A DNA stretch of 64,000 nucleotides, taken from Mastigocoleus testarum BC008. GTDB taxonomy: Bacteria > Cyanobacteriota > Cyanobacteriia > Cyanobacteriales > Nostocaceae. The notes beneath the pieces were generated by a model. The model saw only the letters and a list, made by a program, of their open reading frames with translations. It did no database searches and was not told where the DNA came from. The DNA lies in contig NZ_LMTZ01000129.1 of assembly GCF_001456025.1 (NCBI RefSeq), forward strand, positions 83,029 through 147,028, read 5' to 3'. A program made the position numbers and the translations under genes. How positions within the stretch are numbered: the stretch's first letter is position 1; every line of letters starts with the position of its first letter. This document shows positions 1 through 9,512 of the stretch, piece after piece.

Positions 1-101
1 GAATGCTAATCAAGAAATTAAGTTATTGAAACATTAATTTTTCGTAGATATTTGCACCAAAAGCATTACGCACTCACCAACGCCGTTAATTTTCTATTCT
101 T

Positions 102-1580
102 TTATTTACTCAAAACCCAATGAACCAGGGTTCTTACCCCAAAACCAGTTGCTCCTGGACTATTGTAACCATTTTCTTTGTCTGCCCAAACAGTCCCAGC
201 AATATCAAGATGTGCCCAATCAACGGTATCTTTGACAAACTGTTTGAGGAATAAGGCTGCAGTAATGGAACCTCCAGCACGAGGTCCAGTATTTTTCATG
301 TCAGCTATACCAGACTTGAGACCTTCAAAATACTTGTCTTCCATCGGCATGCGCCAAATTTTTTCCCCTGCGCCTTCGGCTGCTTTTTCTAGTTCCGAGG
401 CTAACTCATCACTGGGAGTAAATAAACCGGCAATGTCATTACCCAAAGCTACAACGCAAGCACCAGTTAATGTTGCCAAGTCAACAATTGCATCTAAACC
501 CAACTTATCAGCAAATACTAAAGCATCAGCCAGGGTTAAACGACCTTCTGCATCAGTATTATTTACCTCAATGGTTTTACCATTGGAAGCTTTGAGAATA
601 TCACCGGGGTGCATCGCATGACCGCTGATCATATTTTCAGTTGCAGCCGAAATAAAGTGAACCTCTACATCGGGTTGGAGTTGACCAATGGCTTTAGCCG
701 CTCCCAATGTAGCTGCAGCACCACCCATGTCAATTTTCATGGTTTCAATGCCGCTACCTGCACCTTTAATATTTAATCCACCGGAGTCAAAAGTTAAACC
801 TTTACCGATAATTGCTAACTTTCGCCTTGGAGTTGCTTGGGGCTTGTAAGTCAGATGGATAAACTTGGGTGGTAGGTCGGAAGCTTTTGCTACTCCCAAA
901 AAAGCACCCATTCCTAACTTTTCGCAGTCTTTTTGTTCCAAGATTTCTAACTCTAAATTATGAGTTGAGGCAATTTCTTGGGCAATTTCTGCCATTGTAA
1001 CTGGTGTTAAATCATTGGCAGGTGCTGCTACGAGTTGTCTTGCCAAAAATACTCCGGAACAAATTTGATTCGCTCTAACAATAGCAGCTTCATTATCTGC
1101 CAAACCAAGTAAATCTACTTCTTCAACCTGTGTTTCTTTCGTTTCTGGTTCTGACTTAAAGCGATTATCCTGATAAAGTGCCAATTGTACTCCTTCTGCT
1201 AGGGCTTGGGTGACATCTTCAGGATTGTGTTCACCATAGGGGAAACTAATTCCTAAAGTTTTGCACTTTTGTTTTTTTGCATTTCGTGCGGCTGTGGCTG
1301 CTGCTTTTCTCAGTACTTCTAGGGTTAAGCTTTCTATTGTTCCCAAACCAATTACTAATAATTTTTTAATTGGGCTGACTCCGGGAACTCTAGTAAAAAT
1401 AGAACTACCTGCTTTAGCCTTAAATTCTTCTTCTGTAATTATTTCTTTTAAAATACCGCCTAATTTTTCATCTAAACTAGTTAATTGTCCAGTCAGTTCG
1501 GTGGCATCTTCAAATAATCCGATGGCTAAAGCATCTCCTTTCCACTCTAAAAAATTTGTATTGCTTGCTCTAACTTCCAT
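102..1580 (-). CDS. pepA: Leucyl aminopeptidase (M17 family)
   Basis: This is a cytosolic M17 metallo-aminopeptidase that removes N-terminal residues, preferentially leucine, during peptide turnover. The protein has 492 residues, the usual length for the family. The C-terminal catalytic half carries the two-metal site: [12 protein letters not shown] (metal-binding Asp), KIDMGGAAA, and the signature NTDAEGRL near residue 340. The N-terminal half is the less conserved macro-like domain. It starts at an ATG (1580-1578) and is read leftwards. The gene stands alone, with a gap of more than 500 bp before the divergent exosortase block. Identification by motif is secure; in some bacteria PepA also binds DNA, and nothing here tests that. 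Confidence 0.96.
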   Translation of the reverse strand: MEVRASNTNFLEWKGDALAIGLFEDATELTGQLTSLDEKLGGILKEIITEEEFKAKAGSSIFTRVPGVSPIKKLLVIGLGTIESLTLEVLRKAAATAARNAKKQKCKTLGISFPYGEHNPEDVTQALAEGVQLALYQDNRFKSEPETKETQVEEVDLLGLADNEAAIVRANQICSGVFLARQLVAAPANDLTPVTMAEIAQEIASTHNLELEILEQKDCEKLGMGAFLGVAKASDLPPKFIHLTYKPQATPRRKLAIIGKGLTFDSGGLNIKGAGSGIETMKIDMGGAAATLGAAKAIGQLQPDVEVHFISAATENMISGHAMHPGDILKASNGKTIEVNNTDAEGRLTLADALVFADKLGLDAIVDLATLTGACVVALGNDIAGLFTPSDELASELEKAAEGAGEKIWRMPMEDKYFEGLKSGIADMKNTGPRAGGSITAALFLKQFVKDTVDWAHLDIAGTVWADKENGYNSPGATGFGVRTLVHWVLSK

Positions 1581-2148
1581 ATTTTTCTAATTTATCTATA
1601 AAACTTCCGATTAACAGTATTACTCAAAAACGCCTCGATGTTTTGAGATGGTGTATCTTGTTCTCTGCAAGGAGTTGTAAAATCCCTATAATTCACTTGG
1701 AATTAGGTTTACTCTTATTCTTTTCTACTTTAATTCTTTTTTACTTTATGTGGATTTTTTTAGCTTCGGCAATCCAGAACTATAATTATTAACTTGATAG
1801 TAGACATTTATATTACTCGACCCAGCTATTACATAAATTCTAAACATACAATAAGTCTCCCAAAATGAGGGATGATGACCTTAGACTCATGTTTTCAAGA
1901 CCTAAATCCTTTTAAACATCAAATCTCATATGATGGTAGGTAATCAATTTCTTTCTCAATTGAAGTGTTAAAAATTTTTGGTGCCGCTCTCCATCAATTA
2001 GATTAAATATGTATGTAACTAAAGTGATTTTAATCACCTATGAATGTCCGGATTTGTAATTTTTTACCGGAATTATACTTAGGGTCTGTAAGGTCTTACC
2101 ATTTTGTTTGAGAATGGAAGCAGAGTTTAGGATCTCTGCATTATTTTT
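1581..2148. other. Intergenic region between divergent pepA and cyanoexosortase A
   Basis: This AT-rich gap of about 570 bp lies between two divergently read genes, so it should hold both promoters. I see no convincing open frame, RNA gene or repeat in it, and no confident promoter could be picked by eye. Confidence 0.6.
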
Positions 2149-3027
2149 ATGAGAATCAAGTTGCACAATATGGTAGTCGCCAAATTTAAGCTTCTCCAAT
2201 ACTTGTTGCTTGCAACAGGAATTGGTTTAATTGCCATTCATCTAAACTTGGTTTGGAAATCGGATAATTCCAGTCTTCTAGGGACGAGTGTTTTATTTTG
2301 GACGGCGATCTGTTTTTTGGTTTGGGAAAAACGTAATAACCTGAATCTGGAAAGCGATATCTTTTCAGGTTTCTTCGGTTTTTCTCTAATTACGTTACTT
2401 TTATTAAAAACCGCTTCCATGACTAGTTTTGGTGGCTTTTTATACCTATTGCCATTTGTTTATGCTTTTGCTTGTGCTTTATTGGCTTCTGGTTTTAAAG
2501 GTTTGAGACAGTATGCTGGTGAATTATTTGCCTTATTTATTCTTGGGTTACCGAAACTATTACCTTTGAATTTGATTAATACTTTCCTTTCTCCAATAAC
2601 TGCAAAACTATCAGCTTTTCTGCTCTGGTATACAGGTTTTGATGTGCTTCGTTCTGGAGTTTATATTCATTTACCTTCTGCGAATCAAAGTATAGAAGTT
2701 GCTAGTGGTTGTTCGGGTTCAGAACAAATTCTTCATATGTTGGGTTTGGGGATTTTGTTTATAATCATATTTCCCCTCAATAGGTTACCAAAAATCTTCT
2801 TACCTATTGTTGCCGCCATTATAGGATTTGTTGTTAACGCAGCACGAGTTGCTTTAATGGTTGTAATCCTTAAAGGGGATAACCAAGAAGCCTTTGAATA
2901 TTGGCATCATGGCGATGGTTCCCTGCTATTTTCGACCATTGCTGTTTCTGTGTTTGGGTTATTTTGTTGGTTTATCCTGGGACAAGGTAAATCAAAAAAT
3001 GGTGATGTAACCCCTCTGTCAAAGTAA
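2149..3027 (+). CDS. crtA: Cyanoexosortase A
   Basis: This is a polytopic membrane transpeptidase of the exosortase family, thought to cleave PEP-CTERM sorting signals from exported proteins that act with exopolysaccharide. The 292-residue protein is nearly all hydrophobic segments. The family's three catalytic residues are visible: Cys188 in VASGCSGSE, Arg233 in VNAARVALM, and His254 in WHHGDGSLLF. The next gene overlaps it by one base (TAATG), and that protein looks like the dedicated cyanoexosortase A partner, which is why I choose type A. An ATG at 2170 is an alternative start; neither start has a clear ribosome binding site. No protein in this window ends in a recognisable PEP-CTERM tail, so the substrates must lie elsewhere. 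The symbol follows the TIGRFAM-style name and must not be confused with carotenoid crt genes. Confidence 0.88.
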   Translation: MRIKLHNMVVAKFKLLQYLLLATGIGLIAIHLNLVWKSDNSSLLGTSVLFWTAICFLVWEKRNNLNLESDIFSGFFGFSLITLLLLKTASMTSFGGFLYLLPFVYAFACALLASGFKGLRQYAGELFALFILGLPKLLPLNLINTFLSPITAKLSAFLLWYTGFDVLRSGVYIHLPSANQSIEVASGCSGSEQILHMLGLGILFIIIFPLNRLPKIFLPIVAAIIGFVVNAARVALMVVILKGDNQEAFEYWHHGDGSLLFSTIAVSVFGLFCWFILGQGKSKNGDVTPLSK

Positions 3028-3671
3028 TGCTCAACTGGCGCAAACTTCGAATTTTACTGTTAACTATTAACTTTATTGGCATTATCATTGTCCTGGTAAT
3101 TACAATCGTCAAACCAGTTCAATCTTGGCTACCTACTACTTCCCACGCTTTTCCAAATAAAATATCTTTGCCTCAGTGGGAACAGGTTCAGAGTGGTAAA
3201 TTATCAGAAACCAACCTAAAAAAACCCGAAATAATTGCACAAAAGCATTATCGCTATGTGCAGAATAATTTATCTTTAGATATTGAAATGCGTTATCTAA
3301 CACTTATAGAAGGGGAAAAATTTATCAAAAAATATTTGGGAATTACTTCTCCTGTGGAAGTGCGATCGCGAAAAGGTATTGGTTATTACGGTATTGGAGT
3401 AGAAAAACAAAAAGCCTTCCTCAGTGCTTGTATTACTTCCGGGGGTGTCACTAGCTTTACTGAGGAACAGTTTGAAAAAAATCATTATTTTTCGATTCTG
3501 GAACCACAAAGTTTAATCTCTTGGTTATTGGGTCGCAGAACGAGCACAGACAAGCATTGTATGTGGGCATATTTATCAGTTCCTCTTGGCAAACATAAGC
3601 CAGAATTTGCTTATCAAGTGTTAGAAACAGCCTGGGTTTCTTGGTATCAACAGTGGAACTCTCACCTGTAA
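3027..3671 (+). CDS. Cyanoexosortase A system-associated protein
   Basis: This 214-residue protein has one N-terminal membrane anchor (about residues 7-29, ILLLTINFIGIIIVLVITIV) followed by an extracytoplasmic domain. Its start codon overlaps the stop of the cyanoexosortase gene by one base, so the two are translationally coupled. Size, topology and position match the small protein that always follows cyanoexosortase A, which is distantly like the EpsI domain found fused to or beside other exosortases. Its molecular role in the family is not established; it probably assists the exosortase or the linked polysaccharide machinery. The assignment leans on gene context as well as sequence. Confidence 0.82.
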   Translation: MLNWRKLRILLLTINFIGIIIVLVITIVKPVQSWLPTTSHAFPNKISLPQWEQVQSGKLSETNLKKPEIIAQKHYRYVQNNLSLDIEMRYLTLIEGEKFIKKYLGITSPVEVRSRKGIGYYGIGVEKQKAFLSACITSGGVTSFTEEQFEKNHYFSILEPQSLISWLLGRRTSTDKHCMWAYLSVPLGKHKPEFAYQVLETAWVSWYQQWNSHL

Positions 3672-3751
3672 CAGGGTTAGGGTTGAATTAAGTTTTACTG
3701 AAATTAGTAATAAAATTAGCGATTAAAATTTCTGTTTTTGGTGTGTAAAAA

Positions 3752-4459
3752 ATGACTAAATCCCATAGCGATAAATTTGTTTCTTCGGTACAGGACTTTG
3801 CTTTTAGTCAAGAAGGTTCAACAATGATTTTGCGGTGTTTAGGATATGGCTTGTTAGTCTTGGCACTGTTTGATGTTGTAGAAATGTTTGTGCCACCAAA
3901 TTTTATGAATCCTGCATGGGAGTTTCAAACCATAGGTGCATTAGTTGAAAGAGTTCCAGTACCCTTAATTGGTTTAGCATTTGTGTTTTATGGCGAGATG
4001 AATTTCCGCAAACGCTGGGAATTTCCCGTATTAAAAGTTTTATCTTGGTTGGCTTTAGTAATGGGAGTGATTTACATACTGTCCATTCCTTTAGGAGTTA
4101 TTAATGCAGCTAGACTCCAGAGACAAAGCTCTACCCAAATTAATGTCTTATCAAAACAACAGATTAATCGCGCCGAACAAGTAAAGAAACAAATTGATTT
4201 GGCTACACCAGAACAAATTGATAATTTACTCAAGCGTCAAGGTCGCTCTTTGGAGCTAGAACCAGAAAAGTTAAAACAAAGACTTTTAGGCGAAGTATCC
4301 CAAGCCAAACAAAAAATTAAAAGTCAAGCAAAAGCTACAGAATCAAGTAGAGGTTTAAATTTACTCAAGAAAGCAGTGAAATGGAATCTCGGTGCGGTAG
4401 TTGCAGGAATTCTTTGCATCAATATTTGGAAAGGGACTGATTGGGCAAGAATGAATTAA
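3752..4459 (+). CDS. HpsJ-like protein, cyanoexosortase A-associated
   Basis: This is a 235-residue membrane protein, third in the exosortase block and 80 bp downstream of the second gene. It has hydrophobic segments near residues 28-46, 67-82 and 93-117, then a long charged, probably coiled-coil stretch (about 125-205, rich in Gln, Lys and Glu), then a last hydrophobic segment near the C-terminus. This layout matches the HpsJ-like proteins that accompany cyanoexosortase A. HpsJ itself belongs to the hormogonium polysaccharide (hps) locus of filamentous cyanobacteria, so a role in exported polysaccharide and gliding is a reasonable inference. A bidirectional terminator follows the stop codon. 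Confidence 0.75.
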   Translation: MTKSHSDKFVSSVQDFAFSQEGSTMILRCLGYGLLVLALFDVVEMFVPPNFMNPAWEFQTIGALVERVPVPLIGLAFVFYGEMNFRKRWEFPVLKVLSWLALVMGVIYILSIPLGVINAARLQRQSSTQINVLSKQQINRAEQVKKQIDLATPEQIDNLLKRQGRSLELEPEKLKQRLLGEVSQAKQKIKSQAKATESSRGLNLLKKAVKWNLGAVVAGILCINIWKGTDWARMN

Positions 4460-4470
4460 AGCAAAAAGGA

Positions 4471-4505
4471 AAAACCCTCTCGAATTGTGAGAGGGATAAT
4501 TTTTA
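4471..4505. terminator. Bidirectional Rho-independent terminator
   Basis: A perfect 7-bp stem, CCCTCTC (4475-4481) and GAGAGGG (4489-4495), has a 7-base loop. It is followed on the plus strand by ATAATTTTTA. On the minus strand the same stem is followed by TTTTTCCTTTTT. It therefore can end both the exosortase block and the convergent rpe transcript. Confidence 0.8.
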
Positions 4506-4573
4506 CGAACAAAATCATCTAATTTTATTAGTTAGTTAAATGTTTGTCGCTGCTGATGGTGAATCAACAAAAA

Positions 4574-5278
4574 CTATGAAGCTTTTGCTAATTCTGGACG
4601 TTTACTATTACGAATACCTTCGATTGCTTGAGCATAATCGTCTGCTTTGAATACAGCAGAACCAGCTACAATTGCATTTGCTCCTGCTTCTAAAACTTGC
4701 CAAGTATTATTAGCTTTTAAACCGCCATCTACTTCAATCCAAGGATCTAGTCCGCGTTCGTCGCACATGGTTCGTAACTGACGGATTTTTGGTACTACGC
4801 CGGGGATAAAGCTTTGACCGCCAAAGCCAGGATTGACGCTCATGATTAAAACCATATCGCATAGATCCAAGCTATATTCAATTAAGTTCAGTGGAGTTCC
4901 AGGATTGAGTACGACTCCTGCTTTTTTACCTAATTCTTTAATTTGTCCCAAAGTACGGTGTAGGTGAGGGGAAGCATTATGCTCGCAATGAACATAAATA
5001 TGATCTGCTCCTGCTTTGGCAAAGTCCCCAACATACTTTTCCGGTTCCACGATCATTAAGTGGACATCTAATGGTTTCTGAGTGACTGGACGAATGGCCT
5101 CCACTACCAGAGGACCGATTGTAATATTGGGTACAAAACGACCGTCCATTACGTCGACGTGGATCCAATCTGCTCCTGCTGCATCTACAGCACGAATCTC
5201 TTCTCCAAGACGACTAAAATCCGCTGATAAAATCGATGGAGCAACTACAATGGGCTTTTGAGATGAGTTATTGGTCAT
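4574..5278 (-). CDS. rpe: Ribulose-phosphate 3-epimerase
   Basis: This enzyme interconverts ribulose 5-phosphate and xylulose 5-phosphate in the Calvin cycle and the pentose phosphate pathway. The TIM-barrel motifs are all present: the opening [10 protein letters not shown], the metal-binding [18 protein letters not shown], the phosphate-binding [10 protein letters not shown], and IEVDGG with the catalytic Asp. I start the protein at the ATG 5278-5276 (234 residues, [15 protein letters not shown]), because the upstream in-frame extension of 15 residues is not part of the family. It is a single gene convergent with the exosortase block and shares its terminator. Confidence 0.96.
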   Translation of the reverse strand: MTNNSSQKPIVVAPSILSADFSRLGEEIRAVDAAGADWIHVDVMDGRFVPNITIGPLVVEAIRPVTQKPLDVHLMIVEPEKYVGDFAKAGADHIYVHCEHNASPHLHRTLGQIKELGKKAGVVLNPGTPLNLIEYSLDLCDMVLIMSVNPGFGGQSFIPGVVPKIRQLRTMCDERGLDPWIEVDGGLKANNTWQVLEAGANAIVAGSAVFKADDYAQAIEGIRNSKRPELAKAS

Positions 5279-5409
5279 GGTTAGCGGGTATTCAAGCGTC
5301 CTCTTCTGTATGCATTGTAACAAAACATTGATTAATTAATTCATTAATGAAAAGTTATTTAGTTATTTATCGGAAAATTGGGGACTGGGTACTGGCGACT
5401 AGGTATAGC

Positions 5410-5485
5410 AACTGCGTGCCGCCTTGCGGCATAGAGGCTGCGGCGTCGGCGGATCCGCAAGGTGACGTTAGTAACAGCCTCTAGC
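5410..5485. repeat. Interspersed palindromic repeat with GGCGTCGGCG core
   Basis: A GC-rich patch sits in AT-rich spacer. It holds the small palindrome TGCCGC-CTT-GCGGCA (5417-5431) and longer arms AGAGGCTG (5433-5440) and CAGCCTCT (5475-5482) around a GGCGTCGGCG core. The same core lies inside the hairpin at 25656-25708, so both appear to belong to one dispersed repeat family. The small palindrome recurs near 56160 and 56210. Confidence 0.65.
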
Positions 5486-5607
5486 GTCTAGCCTCTGGGG
5501 ACTGGGAACATGAATATCTTAGATACTTGATACTTAATCAGCAATCATTGATACCAGTTAATTTTGTTGATTTTTCTTTACCATTAGCTTAACTGTCTGC
5601 TACACAA

Positions 5608-7188
5608 ATGCTAAAAAGACAAACCTGGATATTTTGGGGGTTAGCAGCTTCTTTATGGAGCCTACCAGTAATTGCTTTGACTTCTCTCAATCGAAGTGGA
5701 ATTGATGTACTAAAGTTACGTAAAGCTCCTTACAATTTGAGTGGTCATAAAATTTCCATTGGTCAAGTAGAGATTGGACGCCCAGGAATGTTTGGCTGGG
5801 ATAAAGCTGTTTCAAAGAATAGAGCAGTTTCCCTCGCGGGTGTTTTCCAACGTAACCAACCAGCAAAATCAAATCGTGGTGTCGATCCCCATGCTCACAA
5901 TGTTGCTGGAATCATGGTTAGTAAAGATAAGAGTTATCCAGGAGTTGCACCGAAGGCTCGCCTATATTCTTCTGCTATAGGTTCAACGAAAAATATGGGA
6001 CAGCCCAATGAGTGCCTATCAGCACAGCACATCGCTTTACAAAATGGTGGAGATGTCCGGGCAATTAATTTTAGTTTTGGGGAACCACTACATCGCGACC
6101 CCAGACCAGAAGCTGTTTTAGATGGTAATGCTTTACTAACGCTATGTGTTGATTGGTCGAGTCGGTTTCACAATGTACTGTATGTTGTGGCTGGAAATCA
6201 AGGAAAAGGAGGAATTCCTATTCCTACAGATAATTATAACGCGGTTAACGTGGCTTTTTCTTCTCGCCAGAGAGAGATGTTTGATAAGGTTCATGTTTCT
6301 AACCTCACCCCTGCTCGGGGAATGAATCCAAGATTAGAAGGTAAAGAGTTTAATATTGGTACGCGTCGCACTGTAAGTATAGTTGCACCAGGGACTAATA
6401 TTAAAATGCTCAATCCTGACGGTAAAGTCAAAAAAGTAACTGGAACTAGTTTCGCTACGCCCCATGTAACTGGTGTTATTGCATTGCTCCAGGAATTTGG
6501 CGATCAACAATTTAGAGCTAGACGGAATAATTGGAGTCTTGCTTCCCGTCGTCATGAAGTAATGAAAGCTGTGTTGCTTAACTCTGCAGAAAAAATCAAA
6601 GATAGGGGTGATGGTTCTCATTTAAGAATGACAAGAACTTTGATTGATAAACAAAATCGAAATTGGCTGGAGTCCGATGCTTATAAAAATAAAAATATAC
6701 CTTTGAATTCCCAAATGGGAGTCGGACATTTGAATGCCTTTCGCGCATTTCAACAGTTTAGTGCCGGTCAATGGAATCCATCAAAATCAGTACCTATTTT
6801 AGGTTGGGATTATCGTAGTGTAGTGAAGAATAATGATGTTGAATATAAAATTTCCCAGCCCCTACGTAAAAATAGTTTTGTTTCTATTACGTTAGTCTGG
6901 AATCGATTAGTAGAACTCAACGATCAGAATATCAATCAGAAATATGATAAAGGAGAGACATTTCGCGACCGCGGTTTAAACGATCTAGATTTATATCTTG
7001 TTACTGACGATAATTCAAGTAATAAAAGTAACCCCTGTTCTTCGAATAGCAAAGTTGATAATATAGAACATATATTTTGTCAGGTTCCTGCTACCGGAAA
7101 ATATAAAATTCGCGTCAAATACAATCGGCAGAATAATGAGCCGATCCAACCTTTTGCTTTAGCTTGGTGGGCTGTAAATGCAAAGTGA
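5608..7188 (+). CDS. Secreted S8 (subtilisin-like) serine peptidase, altered catalytic Asp
   Basis: This is a 526-residue protein with an N-terminal signal peptide (hydrophobic run from residue 8 to about 24). The subtilisin fold is clear from three motifs: His95 in HAHNVAGI (the usual HGTHVAGI), the oxyanion Asn197 in VVAGNQG, and the nucleophile Ser281 in GTSFATPHVTG. At the place of the catalytic Asp, usually in a ViDtG-like strand, this protein has IGQVEIGRPG with Glu55. Either Glu acts as the acid or another residue does. The region after residue 400 looks like a C-terminal beta-sandwich (P- or PPC-like), as in other exported S8 enzymes. It is a single gene with no obvious inhibitor or substrate nearby, although a serpin lies about 43 kb away in the window. 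Confidence 0.85.
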   Translation: MLKRQTWIFWGLAASLWSLPVIALTSLNRSGIDVLKLRKAPYNLSGHKISIGQVEIGRPGMFGWDKAVSKNRAVSLAGVFQRNQPAKSNRGVDPHAHNVAGIMVSKDKSYPGVAPKARLYSSAIGSTKNMGQPNECLSAQHIALQNGGDVRAINFSFGEPLHRDPRPEAVLDGNALLTLCVDWSSRFHNVLYVVAGNQGKGGIPIPTDNYNAVNVAFSSRQREMFDKVHVSNLTPARGMNPRLEGKEFNIGTRRTVSIVAPGTNIKMLNPDGKVKKVTGTSFATPHVTGVIALLQEFGDQQFRARRNNWSLASRRHEVMKAVLLNSAEKIKDRGDGSHLRMTRTLIDKQNRNWLESDAYKNKNIPLNSQMGVGHLNAFRAFQQFSAGQWNPSKSVPILGWDYRSVVKNNDVEYKISQPLRKNSFVSITLVWNRLVELNDQNINQKYDKGETFRDRGLNDLDLYLVTDDNSSNKSNPCSSNSKVDNIEHIFCQVPATGKYKIRVKYNRQNNEPIQPFALAWWAVNAK

Positions 7189-7607
7189 TAGTAGGGATAT
7201 GGAGGCTATTTGTCAACTTATGAAAAATAGTTTAGCTTCTTAATTCTTTACGCTATCGAACCTATAGCATTTAATTTCTAAAGTTAACTTTTTGACAAAT
7301 AAATCATTTCTTAATTTATCACACTATTGATGTGTTTTCTGACACAGTAATGGTGTGATTTCGATTAATACTAATAGTCCGAATAAAGGAGATTTCAATA
7401 CAGTCAAAAATAAGCTTCAGAGTTACCTGACAATGGATTTCTAATTTATTGATATTTAATTTGCATCTCATGGGAAAAAATCAGCTATTTGTATTATGAA
7501 AAACCCGGATATTAAAGGATTAATGACGAATAAAAAAATATCAAATACTTCCACATAATTAGGTAATAAATCTGTCCTGTATGTAAGGCTAATTGAGATT
7601 AAAAGCT
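7189..7607. other. Intergenic region after the S8 protease
   Basis: This is AT-rich spacer of about 400 bp between two plus-strand genes. Nothing beyond short direct and inverted runs is visible, and no gene or RNA could be supported. Confidence 0.5.
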
Positions 7608-8117
7608 ATGTTAATTGCCAAGCAAACTGTGTCTTCTCAAATAAAAGTATTTACTGAAAAATTAAGGCAACTGGACTTGGGTCCCATTGCTTATAAACTA
7701 ATGAATGATAGTAATGGGTTAGGATGGAGTCGGGAAAAAACAAGCCAAGCAATTTCTCGCTATCTGATGTTTCTAACTTTAATTTACCTATATCCTAATC
7801 GTCAATTTGTTCCATCCAGAGAAATTGATCTAGTTTGGCATTTTCACATAATTGATACAATTAAATATGCCCAGGATTGTCAGATTTTATTTGGCTACTT
7901 CATTCATCATTTTCCTTATTTTGGTAATCGTGATGCTGCAGATAGAAAAAATTTAGAATTTATATTTAAGCAAACTCAAGTACTGTTTGAAGAACATTTC
8001 GGACCTAATTCCCTCACAGAGGAAGGTGTAAGTGAAGCTGCGGATTGTCAGCCAATTGGGTATATTTATAATTTCGTTCGACCACGGATTGAAATTAATT
8101 TGATGGAGCTTGTATAA
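7608..8117 (+). CDS. GRDP-like (glycine-rich domain-containing) family protein
   Basis: The protein has about 169 residues. The motif EIDLVWHFHIIDTIKYAQDC matches the conserved E-x-DLVWHxHxxDTxxY segment of the GRDP-like family first noted in plant glycine-rich domain proteins and also found in bacteria. The molecular function of the family is unknown; the conserved His residues could bind metal. There are no membrane segments and no signal peptide. I use the ATG at 7608; a TTG at 7593 is also possible and is better placed relative to an AAGG at 7585-7588. The gene stands alone. Confidence 0.6.
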   Translation: MLIAKQTVSSQIKVFTEKLRQLDLGPIAYKLMNDSNGLGWSREKTSQAISRYLMFLTLIYLYPNRQFVPSREIDLVWHFHIIDTIKYAQDCQILFGYFIHHFPYFGNRDAADRKNLEFIFKQTQVLFEEHFGPNSLTEEGVSEAADCQPIGYIYNFVRPRIEINLMELV

Positions 8118-8291
8118 GTACTATTATCAAATGTAAAATCTTACAATATTTTTGTAAGCTATTATATTGGTAGTTCGTCATAATCAAATTGCTGGTATTT
8201 AGTATAGTGTTATCTATTATCAATAAAACTATACTATGTGCCAACAAAAATTTATTTGAGCTTCTTGTGTTGAGTATAGGGTTAAGTGAAT

Positions 8292-8840
8292 TTAAACTTG
8301 TACTGATGGAGATGTGATCGAAATTGCTTCGGGTGGGATTAAACTTCTATGAGTAGGAAAGGCTTCTCCTTGTTCTAGTTTTGCTCTCAAAATTAAGCTT
8401 TCTCCATCAATATCAGATATGGTGATGGCATTAATAGTAAAATCAAAATTACTATAGGCATAGACAGTTGGGTCAGGAATAATATTAGCAATCTTAGAAG
8501 AATTTCTAATCCCAATAATTGTCACAATTGCTACTACGAATGGAGAGACAAATAATTTATTGCTTTCGTTAGAACTTTTAGCACACCACTCCAGAGTTAA
8601 GGTGCTTGCAGTATGAGGAATTTTCCGAGACAAAGATTGGATTTCAACAGGATTACCATCAATACTTAAACTGAAGTAGTCTTTTTCTTCATATTGATGA
8701 CAGTCAAGCGGAGCGATGGAATTAATGCTTATTTTCTCATGAAGAGGAAGTCCGCTTAGGGTCAATACTTTCGGTTGTATTGGGACTTCAGATAAATCTT
8801 CTTCTGTTGAACTTTTGAAGAAGTTATTGTTGTTATACAT
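8292..8840 (-). CDS. Hypothetical protein
   Basis: I do not recognise this 182-residue protein. Its start is supported by a good ribosome binding site, GAGGG, four bases ahead of the ATG at 8840. It has no signal peptide and only one short hydrophobic stretch (LFVSPFVVAIVTIIGI, about residues 96-111). The remainder alternates beta-like strands with polar turns and ends in a Ser/Pro-rich tail. The sequence reads as ordinary soluble protein, so I take it as a real gene. Its neighbours give no functional hint. Confidence 0.6.
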   Translation of the reverse strand: MYNNNNFFKSSTEEDLSEVPIQPKVLTLSGLPLHEKISINSIAPLDCHQYEEKDYFSLSIDGNPVEIQSLSRKIPHTASTLTLEWCAKSSNESNKLFVSPFVVAIVTIIGIRNSSKIANIIPDPTVYAYSNFDFTINAITISDIDGESLILRAKLEQGEAFPTHRSLIPPEAISITSPSVQV

Positions 8841-9512
8841 TATCCCTCATGTTGTTTTGCTAAACCTTTAAAGATTACTCTTCAGGACTTACGCGATTTA
8901 CTTGATCGGTAGTTTTTAGTTCAGGAAGCTCAAACTTAAAACTGTATAGTACTTGTGTTAGGTCTCACTAGCGATCGCGCGAACTTGATCGCAGGTTAGT
9001 CTTTGTGTAAATAGCAAGAGGAATTTCACAGTTCTTGGTTTAAAACGTATTAGTTACTGTTAGAGATTTGATTGAATTTACCTCAAGCTATAAACAGATA
9101 AACAATTATCCGTTTGCCTTATAACTCTGTAAGGTTTTCGGACATAGTTTATGGTATCGTACGAAACTTCTCTATCACCGAAGAATAAAGTGATATTTTT
9201 GATTCTGTTCTATAGTTGATATGGTGCAGTCATATTGCCATAAAAATCCACTCGAACACCGTAGAACGAAATGAATGTATGAATGAAGAGTGAGGGATTA
9301 ATCTCGTTTCTATCGGAATAATTTTACAACTATCATTTGTATTGAAACACAATACTCCGCTGCTATTTAGGAAATCAATCGGAGTATTTCGGAAATTTTT
9401 TGGGATTAAAGGCTCATCTATTAACACTTTCGAGTCTCAAATAGTACTAGTATTTATCTGTGAAGCTCTAGCTCTGTTTATCACTGATATGAAAGCACTA
9501 TAAAAATTTTCA
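8841..9512. other. Intergenic region without a supported gene
   Basis: About 670 bp holds a possible 65-codon minus-strand frame at 9230-9427, which I judge to be chance. A GGACTTACGCG-like segment near 8884 resembles short motifs dispersed in Nostocales spacers. Nothing else is supported. Confidence 0.45.

Noticed and set aside
2149-4573. PEP-CTERM substrate near the exosortase
   Set aside because: None of the neighbouring proteins ends in a Pro-Glu-Pro motif, hydrophobic helix and basic tail.
9230-9427. Minus-strand frame of 65 codons
   Set aside because: No ribosome site, no recognisable motif and composition like shifted non-coding DNA.
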